Shown here: one piece after another, positions 51,658-57,987 of the stretch
Position numbering within the stretch: position 1 is the first letter of the stretch
How the letters are laid out: each line of letters begins with the position of its first letter
NCBI RefSeq assembly: GCF_000472925.1
Contig: NZ_AXAS01000058.1
Coordinates: forward strand, 1 to 57,987
Reading direction: 5' to 3'
Source: Bradyrhizobium sp. Ec3.3
GTDB taxonomy: Bacteria; Pseudomonadota; Alphaproteobacteria; Rhizobiales; Xanthobacteraceae
Length of the DNA stretch: 57,987 bases
Translations under genes and position numbers: made by a program
The notes under the pieces: model-generated
Database searches by the model: none
What the model saw: only the letters and a program-made list of their open reading frames with translations
Told to the model about the DNA's origin: nothing

Positions 51658-52995
51658 TTAGCCAAGGATACTCTTGTAGAGGTCCGCCACGCGCCGTTGA
51701 TAAGCTTCCGCAGAAAATTTCTTCGATTGATTTCGTCCCCGACGAGACAGTTCTGCTCTAAGCGCCTCATCGGCGTCGACATCCTCAATCGCTTTTTGAA
51801 GCGCATCCGTATCCAGTGGATCAACAAGAATTCCGGCATCCCCCGTCACTTCGCGCAATGAACCGGCAGTCGAGGTAATAACCGGCGTTCCCAGAGTCAT
51901 GGCTTCAAGCACCGGCAGGCCAAACCCTTCGTAGAGGGAGGGGAACAACAGCGCACGAGCTCCGCGCATCAACACGATCAGATGAGCATACGGAAGATAA
52001 TTCAGGTGCCTTACCTTTCTGTGCCGCGAGATAGTGTTGTTGGACATTGTCCAATTGGTAAATCGATCATCGTTGATTCTATCAAGATCGGCCTGATACT
52101 CCCAGCCGAGCGGCCCAGCGATCACTAGCGGATGCTTGCTGCCGCTAGCCGCATACGCATTGATCAGTCGAGATACATTCTTCTTGGGCTCCAAAGCTCC
52201 ACAAAACAGGAAATACTCCTGGAACTCCAGGCCGAAGAGATTTCGTACGCGCAGAGCAACTTCATCGTCAGTTATCGCCAGAAGGTTGTCAGGGATAGAG
52301 ATCGCCTGAAAGGTGTTGGTAATTCTCTTCTCTTCGATGCCGGCCAGAGCGATGATGTCGGCCTTCGACTTTTCCGATACGGTTACAATGTGGTCTGCCT
52401 TCTTGCAGAGATGCCTTACAGCCGAAAGAAAGAAACGTTTGTCATCGAGCGTTGTATAAGGCAGCAAAATCGGCACGAGGTCGTGGATCGTATAGACGTT
52501 CGCCGCGCCGACCACCCTCAACGGTACCATCTGGGTCGCATGGAACAAATTCGGCACGCGCCCGGGAATACTTAACCGGGCTGCCACTCCGTACCTGTTG
52601 AAGTGGAAGCGGGAAAACTCCATGAACATGCGGCCGACATAGGCGTGATCGAACATCCTAGTCGCCGCCAGGCCGGCTGCGCCGGAATCGACAATCATGC
52701 CAGAGCGCATCAACTGCTGAGCGCGGATACCGAGGGGTAGCCCAATTCCGCGCCGCCAGTTGCTCTCTACGCGCGTGACGAACTTTGAGGGCCTTGAATT
52801 GCGAAGGTCGTGAAACCTGACTTCGTCCACAATCGCTTCCTTTTGCTGCAAGGAAGCATAAGAGTGAAGTAGGCCGTCGACCGAATACCCGTTAGCTCTT
52901 ACCGCTCGCAATAAATTGGCGATGTACGTCGCAATGCCGGTTCCACCATGCAGGCCAAGATTGTAGGCCTCAATCAGCACGCTAGGGTTGCTCAA
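51658..52995 (-). CDS. Glycosyltransferase, GT4 family
   Basis: A protein of about 445 residues with the GT-B fold of GT4 enzymes. The N-terminal domain starts SVLIEAYNLGLHGGTGIATY, and the C-terminal domain has YFLFCGALEPKKNVSRLINA and the donor-binding E-x7-E motif in SLYEGFGLPVLEAM. It transfers a sugar from a nucleotide donor, probably to surface polysaccharide or a lipid carrier at the inner membrane. I choose TTG 52995, 7 bp after AGAAGG; the frame extends to 53046 without a ribosome site. GC is lower than in neighbouring genes, hinting at transfer. Confidence 0.88.
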   Translation of the reverse strand: MSNPSVLIEAYNLGLHGGTGIATYIANLLRAVRANGYSVDGLLHSYASLQQKEAIVDEVRFHDLRNSRPSKFVTRVESNWRRGIGLPLGIRAQQLMRSGMIVDSGAAGLAATRMFDHAYVGRMFMEFSRFHFNRYGVAARLSIPGRVPNLFHATQMVPLRVVGAANVYTIHDLVPILLPYTTLDDKRFFLSAVRHLCKKADHIVTVSEKSKADIIALAGIEEKRITNTFQAISIPDNLLAITDDEVALRVRNLFGLEFQEYFLFCGALEPKKNVSRLINAYAASGSKHPLVIAGPLGWEYQADLDRINDDRFTNWTMSNNTISRHRKVRHLNYLPYAHLIVLMRGARALLFPSLYEGFGLPVLEAMTLGTPVITSTAGSLREVTGDAGILVDPLDTDALQKAIEDVDADEALRAELSRRGRNQSKKFSAEAYQRRVADLYKSILG

Positions 52996-53076
52996 CGTTT
53001 CACCTTCTGCAAGCTTGGAATTCTGAATTATCGAGCAAAGTCCCATAGCCCAGTTTTTAGAAAGATGGGTTCGGAA

Positions 53077-53101
53077 CGTTCACATCCGCGCAATGTGAAC
53101 G
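53077..53101. promoter_or_regulatory. Inverted repeat upstream of glycosyltransferase
   Basis: CGTTCACAT and ATGTGAACG are exact 9-bp arms around 7 bases, 82 bp upstream of the chosen start. No T tract follows in either direction, so an operator is plausible. The remaining spacer to 53378 shows no gene. Confidence 0.4.
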
Positions 53102-53378
53102 TGGAATTAGACTCGCCCTCGTGTCCCAGATCGTCTCCACACTGGCCGCTGGTGGTTGCGCAACAAAGGCAGCACCCGATTGCTGACTTGCCACCCTCAT
53201 TGGGTGGGCTGCCTTCCGACTCTCCGCCACGACGTGGAAGGCCCGCCTACGAAGCCTAGTGAGCGGAGCGGGCACAAGAGGCTGCGAGGCCAAAAGTCAG
53301 GTAGCACCAAGGCCTGCCGCGGCAAAGCTCCGTCAGTCCCATTACCGGTTTAGAGCTTGTTCTGCGCCAATCGTGTCG

Positions 53379-54116
53379 TTAGGCAGATCGCTTTTCAGTT
53401 TTCAGCAGTTCGACCACCTTGCCCGCCACAAACGGAACCGGCTCGGCAGACCGCAGCATCGCGGCGTCGCGCAGGATGACGCGAAACAGTCCGAGGCATG
53501 CGACACAGCAGGCCAGGCCTGTTGCAATGTCGAGGACGGGGACGTCGGTGAAATACGGGCCGAGATGCGAGGTCGTCTGGTTGACAAAGGCCTCAAGACC
53601 AAGGGCGTGCACCATGAGCACCCAAAGGGCAACCATGATGCGGAATTCGGTTGCTCCAAACCCGCAGAAGTCCAGGCGATGAACTCCGTCGGCGGCGACC
53701 TTGATATACACGTAGCCACAAAAAAGCAGGTAGGTCAGAAGGGCAAAGCAGGCGGAGTCAAACGGCATGTAAGGCGAGACGCCAAGCCCGACCAGGATGA
53801 AGGTCGTCGCCACTAGGTCGATAGAATGATCCAGCAGGAACCCGTAGCGAGGGCGCTCGGTCGAACGAAACCTTGCCAGCGAGCCGTCAAAGGAATCGCC
53901 AAACCAGTTCAGGAGCAGGCCAAGAACCGCCAGCGGGAGAAAGGCCGCCGACAGCGAGCTCGCAGCGAGAGAGAACCCGGTCACGATCGCGCCGGCGAAG
54001 CCAAGGTAAGTCAGATGATCGGGTGAAACCTTGCTCGGGATCAGCGGTAGAATAGCACTAATCGCGGATTGCTCAGCCACCGCTAGGTAGCTTCGATTCT
54101 GTCGCCAAGTTCGCAT
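53379..54116 (-). CDS. CDP-alcohol phosphatidyltransferase family protein
   Basis: A 245-residue membrane enzyme with about six helices. The full catalytic motif is present: D74-x2-D77-G-x2-AR, then G-x3-D96-x3-D100 within YGFLLDHSIDLV. These Asp residues bind two metals and the CDP-linked donor. The family joins a CDP-alcohol to an acceptor to make phospholipids or inositol-phosphate compounds; the exact product is not predictable. ATG 54116 follows GGAGGGGG; an in-frame TTG at 54146 is less likely. It sits among glycosyltransferases, so a glycolipid or surface-lipid role is likely. Confidence 0.88.
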   Translation of the reverse strand: MRTWRQNRSYLAVAEQSAISAILPLIPSKVSPDHLTYLGFAGAIVTGFSLAASSLSAAFLPLAVLGLLLNWFGDSFDGSLARFRSTERPRYGFLLDHSIDLVATTFILVGLGVSPYMPFDSACFALLTYLLFCGYVYIKVAADGVHRLDFCGFGATEFRIMVALWVLMVHALGLEAFVNQTTSHLGPYFTDVPVLDIATGLACCVACLGLFRVILRDAAMLRSAEPVPFVAGKVVELLKTEKRSA

Positions 54117-54189
54117 TCCCCCTCCAAGCTTCCAAAGTAGCTCCAACTACGGCGTGTGCTCAAAATTCCGCGATGTCGAGTAGCCCCCC

Positions 54190-54378
54190 GACAGCGGCGC
54201 AGAAGCGGACATTGCGCAAGATCCGCTGAATATGCGATACCGAGATTGCCGCCTTGCGATTGTGATCACCGCCTGAAGAAAGCTTGAATCGCGATCTGCT
54301 AGTAACATCGGATCCTGACGACGGTCTTGTAGTAAAGCGTCCATTTTGGACACTCATCTCGTCGCGCTGTCGTCGCCG
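54190..54378 (+). repeat. Direct repeat, left copy (about 180 bp)
   Basis: This stretch matches 57535-57708 in the same direction. The longest identical run spans about 40 bp around GATCTGCTAGTAACATCGG, and the tail ends in GTCCATTTTGGAC and ACTCATCTCG. Small gaps occur in the first half. The two copies flank the winged-helix, methyltransferase and second glycosyltransferase genes. I recall similar scattered intergenic sequence in Bradyrhizobiaceae. The inner GTCCA-N3-TGGAC palindrome is kept in both. Confidence 0.75.
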
Positions 54379-54586
54379 GTTATTGGCTGACTATTCGATT
54401 TGCGTTGGCGAAAAATCAAAAGAAGATCACGACCGGACAACTGGCGATCAAATAGCTGGATGCACCAGAGCAGTAACTCGGATAAAGCACTCATCGTAGG
54501 CGCTGCGTAGGCACACCGCAGCCTGCCGCTTGAAGCCCAAGCCGGGCACGGTCAGTCTTACGGATGCCAATCAAAAGGAGGGGCCC

Positions 54587-54976
54587 ATGCATGGGACGTA
54601 CCCGATTATGCACCGTTCGGAGCGGCTGGCATTGGCGAAGGCGTACATTGCGCTCACCCGCGTGATGGTCGATTCTGTGTTCGGCAAGAAGCCTGCTGAG
54701 CACTCATTGCTGTTGATCGGCTCTGCAATCATGGTGGGCCATGCAGAAAACAGACCTATGAATGCAACGAAGATCTCGCATTACGTCGGCCTGCCGCGCT
54801 CGACGGTAATTCGCAAGCTCAACGAGTTCTCGAGGACCGGCGTGGTCACGCGTCACGGCAACGTCTATCTGATGTCGGAAGAACGCGCCCACAATCAGAC
54901 AAAGTACGTCACCGAAGCGATGCGCATTTTCTGGACTGCGGAGAAAAGTTTGAAAGCCTCCAAACTCGGCACTTAG
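54587..54976 (+). CDS. Winged helix-turn-helix protein (MarR-like)
   Basis: A 129-residue soluble protein with a central winged helix: KISHYVGLPRSTVIRKLNEF, then SRTGVVTRHGNVYLMSEE as the wing, and a C-terminal helix. This is MarR-like in size and order but without a close named match. AGGAGGGG lies 3-6 bp before the ATG at 54587, which decides the start over an earlier in-frame codon. It may control the surrounding surface-glycan genes. Confidence 0.75.
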   Translation: MHGTYPIMHRSERLALAKAYIALTRVMVDSVFGKKPAEHSLLLIGSAIMVGHAENRPMNATKISHYVGLPRSTVIRKLNEFSRTGVVTRHGNVYLMSEERAHNQTKYVTEAMRIFWTAEKSLKASKLGT

Positions 54977-55020
54977 GAACATATCCTTGAAGGCCCCTTC
55001 GTCGAGGCCAACGGTCAAGG

Positions 55021-56076
55021 CTAATTGCCCTTCACCGCGATCAGCCCGAAGCAGGTCGAGGCAAATCCATCGATGCTGATCTTCAAATGCGCGGCCGACG
55101 GAGCCCACTCCGCCTTTACCGGATCGGGAAAATCGTGCGCGAAGGGTGGAACGTCGATGAACTTGTCCAGTGGCTTGTCGCCAACCCTGAAGTCTAGCGG
55201 CGCGACGGAATGACCGGCTTCGACAAGGTCGCGGGCAAGATCGCTGAAATGCCGCCTCTGAAATAGGACGGTCGGCCAGTTGTCGATCGTGCGCTTGTCG
55301 TCGAGAAAATTGAACTCGGTGGTGTGGATCGCAACGCCTCCAGGACGCAGCGGGCCAAGCGAGTTGCGGATAAACGCCAGGCCCTTCTCGATCGACCCCA
55401 GATGCTCAAGCGCGCAGATCGACCAGCAGAAGTCGAAGTCCTGCAAGTCATTCGGGATGGCATTCATGTCGACGTAACGCAACCGGACATTGCGATCGAA
55501 GGTTTCCCGGTCGACGAGGTGTGGCATGAATAGGGCATCGATCGTGGTGCTGTGCTGGCCCGACTCCAGCCAACCGCTCGATTGGGCTTGCTGAGGCCCG
55601 ACATCGGTAACTGTGAGATCAAGGCCGCGCGCTGCGAGGTAGCTCGGTATGGGCTCCTGTCCGCAGCCAAATCCCAGGCCGCGCTTGCCCGGCGCTAGGA
55701 CGCCTTTCTCCCACAAGCCCTGAAGAAGGTAGGCAAACTCCCAGAGCTTACGGTGAAAGATTCTCGGAATTTTGAGTTGCGCAAGCCAATACGCCGCCCA
55801 GTCGCTTTCAAGGTCGGCCTGCGTCGAGGGCTTGGAGCTCAAGCCTACGCGGAATGGTTCCGTCGCTTTGAGCGCTGGCAGATCCGACGCAAGCTTGCGA
55901 GCGAGCTCATAGCCGAAGAACTTCACAGTTAGCGCTAGATTGTTGAGATCCCGCATCCGCCCGGTCAACGCGTTCAAATTTGGCTGGGAATCCGGGCCAA
56001 GCAGCTCCAGTAGGCCGCTCAGTTGGTGATCGAGCTCGGGATCAGTTCGCTTCATTGACGTCGTGATGGATCGCAA
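55021..56076 (-). CDS. SAM-dependent methyltransferase (putative)
   Basis: A 351-residue protein. The SAM-binding motif GKRGLGFGCGQEPIPSYLAA sits near residue 132, followed by the acidic strand end (LDLTVTDVG) and a motif II/III region FDFCWSICALEHLGSIEKGL. This is a class I methyltransferase fold with an N-terminal extension of about 120 residues. The target is not predictable; sugar or lipid methylation fits the neighbours. TTG 56076 has AAGGG 5 bp upstream; an ATG at 56055 is the alternative. Convergent with the winged-helix gene and divergent from a glycosyltransferase. Confidence 0.8.
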   Translation of the reverse strand: MRSITTSMKRTDPELDHQLSGLLELLGPDSQPNLNALTGRMRDLNNLALTVKFFGYELARKLASDLPALKATEPFRVGLSSKPSTQADLESDWAAYWLAQLKIPRIFHRKLWEFAYLLQGLWEKGVLAPGKRGLGFGCGQEPIPSYLAARGLDLTVTDVGPQQAQSSGWLESGQHSTTIDALFMPHLVDRETFDRNVRLRYVDMNAIPNDLQDFDFCWSICALEHLGSIEKGLAFIRNSLGPLRPGGVAIHTTEFNFLDDKRTIDNWPTVLFQRRHFSDLARDLVEAGHSVAPLDFRVGDKPLDKFIDVPPFAHDFPDPVKAEWAPSAAHLKISIDGFASTCFGLIAVKGN

Positions 56077-56198
56077 TTACGCCCTTATCGGCTTCGACCG
56101 TGCCATGGTAGCCATGGTGCTGTCGAGAGCAGGCAACCACGATTGATGCCGAGACAATCTCCAGGCGCCGCCCTGGACTGGGATCTCTACTGGCGACC

Positions 56199-57494
56199 AT
56201 GGATACAACATCCCCGCGGCCAACGATCTACGATTTCACCCGGCTCGCGACGCGCTTCCTGAACGATACGCCAAACGGGATCGACCGTGTCGATCTCAGA
56301 CTCGCCAGGCATTTCGCCTTTCAGCGCTCGCAGGACACACAAGCCCTGCTCTGGACGATCGCGGGTGGTCCCCGCCTGTTTCCCGCCTCGCTCGCGCAGG
56401 AGCTCGTTCTGGACATCGAGGAGCATTGGCGGGAGCCAGGCGCGGCCGGCAGGGATGGGCCTTTTGAGGATCTATTATACGAAGAGATCGTTCATCGGCT
56501 GACCAACCCCGGTTCCGGTCGTGGTCCCATCACAAAGGCTGTGGCACGCCCGCGGCGGCGCTTCATTGGAGCGCTTCGGAAGTACGGGCTGAGGCTCGGC
56601 ACGTCGCCCCTGCGCGCCGCTCCCTTGGGAGCGGCCTATTTGAACGCGACCCACTTTCCGCTCGAATATCATGCGCACCTACGATGGCTGCAGCGCCGGC
56701 GCGACATCGTGCCCGCCTTCTTCATTCATGACCTCTTTCCAATCGTCGCGCCCCAGTACTTCTGGCCCGCGGAACCGGATCGGCATGCGCGTCGGCTGAA
56801 GCGCATCAGGCAGCTCTGCGGCCGCATCATCGTCGCGTCATCCTTCGTGGCCGGGCAGGTCAGGCAATACTATGAGCGGGACGGCCATTCCGCCTCGATT
56901 CTCGTCGCTCCCCTGCCGGTATCGGATGCATTCCTGGCCCCGCGCCGTACGGATCCACGCCTTGCCGGCAGGCCATATTTTGTCGTTTGCGGTACCATCG
57001 AGCCCCGCAAGAATCACATCTTTCTACTCCGGCTCTGGTGCGAACTGGCCGAGACTTCCGACGATGTCCCCGCGCTCGTCATCGTGGGAAAGCGCGGATG
57101 GAACGCGGAAGCGGCGATTGACATGCTGGAGCGTTCATCTGCGATTTCGAGGCATGTGATCGAGGTGTCGGGCTTGACGACATCAGGGCTCAGGCGGTTG
57201 ATGGATGGCGCAGCCGCACTGCTTGCGCCGTCGATTTCGGAGGGCTTTGGACTGCCTGTGGTGGAAGCGCTTTCCGCTGGCCTGCCCGTTATTGCGGCCA
57301 GAAACCCCAGTTTTGCCGAACTGTCGACCGAAGAATCGGCAAGTAAGGGCTTGTCTCTGCTCGATACACTCGACGGGCCGGAATGGCTGAACGCGATCAA
57401 AGCACATGCTGCACGGCCCGGTTTTTGCGGACCAAGCCCTCCCCGAGGAAGCAGCTTCGAAAACGCGATTGAGCGTTTTCTAGCGGCAAGCTAG
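56199..57494 (+). CDS. Glycosyltransferase, GT4 family
   Basis: A 431-residue GT-B enzyme. The C-terminal domain reads YFVVCGTIEPRKNHIFLLRL, then VPALVIVGKRGWNAEAAIDM and the E-x7-E donor motif in SISEGFGLPVVEAL. The N-terminal half shows FLNDTPNGIDRVDLRLARHF and FIHDLFPIVAPQYF, as in mannosyl/rhamnosyl-type GT4 proteins with a short N-terminal domain. It is divergent from the methyltransferase (122-bp gap) and likely acts in the same surface-glycan pathway. Confidence 0.88.
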   Translation: MDTTSPRPTIYDFTRLATRFLNDTPNGIDRVDLRLARHFAFQRSQDTQALLWTIAGGPRLFPASLAQELVLDIEEHWREPGAAGRDGPFEDLLYEEIVHRLTNPGSGRGPITKAVARPRRRFIGALRKYGLRLGTSPLRAAPLGAAYLNATHFPLEYHAHLRWLQRRRDIVPAFFIHDLFPIVAPQYFWPAEPDRHARRLKRIRQLCGRIIVASSFVAGQVRQYYERDGHSASILVAPLPVSDAFLAPRRTDPRLAGRPYFVVCGTIEPRKNHIFLLRLWCELAETSDDVPALVIVGKRGWNAEAAIDMLERSSAISRHVIEVSGLTTSGLRRLMDGAAALLAPSISEGFGLPVVEALSAGLPVIAARNPSFAELSTEESASKGLSLLDTLDGPEWLNAIKAHAARPGFCGPSPPRGSSFENAIERFLAAS

Positions 57495-57534
57495 CCAGGG
57501 CGTGAACTCATTACGCGATTTGCGCTTAGCCCGC

Positions 57535-57708
57535 GACAGCGGCGCAGAGGCGGACATTGCGCGAGGTCCGCTGCGGGCAATATACGTACCGACAGATTGT
57601 GATCACCGAAGAAAGCTTGGATCGCGATCTGCTAGTAACATCGGATCCTGACGACGGTCTTTTCGTAAAGCGTCCATTTTGGACACTCATCTCGTTGCGT
57701 TGTCGCCA
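57535..57708 (+). repeat. Direct repeat, right copy (about 175 bp)
   Basis: Partner of 54190-54378, starting 40 bp after the glycosyltransferase stop. It differs mostly in the region after GCGGACATTGCGC and by small deletions. It lies about 50 bp from the 3' end of the group II intron. Confidence 0.75.
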
Positions 57709-57759
57709 AGCGATGCGCATTTGAAATCTCGGCCGGCCGAAAGCCGCCCCGTGGTCGTG

Positions 57760-57826
57760 GTAGGGACGAGGATTGCTCCTCGCCCCCCACCCAGATCCCG
57801 GCGAGCGCTGCTAACGCACCGGGCTC
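57760..57826 (-). other. Group II intron 3' end: domains V and VI
   Basis: On the minus strand, the 33 nt from 57826 to 57794 begin GAGCCCGGTGCG and end GCCGGGATC, forming the short paired helix with a central bulge expected of catalytic domain V. The next stretch (GGGGGGCGAGGA paired with TCCTCGTCCC) fits domain VI. It ends in CCCTAC near 57760, and an AC end is normal for group II introns. The boundary is inferred within a few bases. Domain V overlaps the end of the reverse transcriptase gene. Confidence 0.65.
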
Positions 57827-57987
57827 CTCCCTCGGGTTTTGGCGTCGAAGCGGTGACAGGGCAGCGGGTGTAGTGTCTTGATTGGCGGAAAGAAGCGATC
57901 GACGAGGCGGATGAAGCGCTCCCAGGACAGATCAGCCTTCTGACTCCGACGCCGAAGCGTCGTAAGCCAGAGCCTTCGCACCTGATT
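57811..57987 (-). CDS. Group II intron reverse transcriptase/maturase, C-terminal fragment
   Basis: An open frame enters from the right edge and stops at TAG (57811-57813), giving 58 residues. WLTTLRRRSQKADLSWERFI, then RLVDRFFPPIKTLHPLPCHR and FDAKTRGRSPVR match the tail of intron-encoded reverse transcriptases, including the HPxP-x2-RF motif. The rest of the gene lies outside the window. The domain V/VI structure follows immediately, which confirms the element type. Confidence 0.75.
   Translation of the reverse strand, partial: NQVRRLWLTTLRRRSQKADLSWERFIRLVDRFFPPIKTLHPLPCHRFDAKTRGRSPVR

Overview
The window looks like chromosome of a Bradyrhizobium or close Bradyrhizobiaceae relative. The signs are high GC with strongly GC-biased third codon positions, frequent TTG/GTG starts with good Shine-Dalgarno sequences, many ABC transporters with Tat-type binding proteins, interspersed GC-rich hairpin repeats, small orphan proteins of types I associate with that genus, and two copies of what I read as the Rhizobiales sRNA suhB/MmgR. 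This is inferred from the sequence alone. No rRNA, tRNA or CRISPR array was seen.

Layout. 1-182 is the tail of an IS5-type transposase. 0.5-3.2 kb: a secreted PQQ-type sugar dehydrogenase-like protein (minus) and a membrane urate oxidase fused to cytochrome c (puuD, plus). 3.4-8.5 kb: a complete oligopeptide-type ABC importer operon whose two ATPases are fused. 8.5-17.5 kb: an orphan CHASE3/PAS histidine kinase, an orphan solute-binding protein, an amine-type FAD oxidoreductase, a VOC protein, an L,D-transpeptidase, a lytic transglycosylase and a NUDIX hydrolase. 17.6-26.7 kb: a catabolic module bracketed by a 41-nt direct repeat. It holds a cupin, an SDR-like protein lacking its catalytic residues and a ThDP enzyme on the minus strand, then an IclR regulator and a branched-chain-type ABC importer in which permease LivM, ATPase LivG and ATPase LivF are one polypeptide.

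27.8-34.5 kb: two near-identical copies of a structured sRNA unit in the same orientation. Each has a Crp/Fnr-like site at about -41.5 and a strong terminator. Between them lie a serine hydroxymethyltransferase, a small coupled gene pair, a taurine/sulfonate-type ABC importer and a CBS-domain gene remnant.

35.5-40.0 kb is the most interesting part: a ribosomal peptide (thiazole/oxazole-modified microcin, TOMM/LAP) locus. A 141-residue precursor has a Sec-signal-like N terminus, an acidic middle and a 52-residue Cys/Gly/Arg core with 17 cysteines. It is followed by an E1-like/YcaO fused cyclodehydratase and a SagB-type dehydrogenase, and then, less certainly linked, an MFS transporter. The enzymes would turn core cysteines into thiazolines and then thiazoles; product and target are unknown.

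42-47 kb: a DUF1127 protein, a mandelate racemase/enolase-family gene broken by one in-frame TGA, an M20 amidohydrolase, a CaiB/BaiF CoA-transferase and a VOC protein, probably for organic acid breakdown. 47-51.3 kb is gene-poor, with small orphan proteins, an IS256-type remnant, hairpins and a small secreted Trp-rich protein. 51.6-57.5 kb: two GT4 glycosyltransferases, a CDP-alcohol phosphatidyltransferase, a winged-helix protein and a methyltransferase, suggesting cell-surface glycan or lipid work. Part of this is flanked by about 180-bp direct repeats. The right edge cuts the 3' end of a group II intron (reverse transcriptase C terminus plus domains V/VI) on the minus strand.
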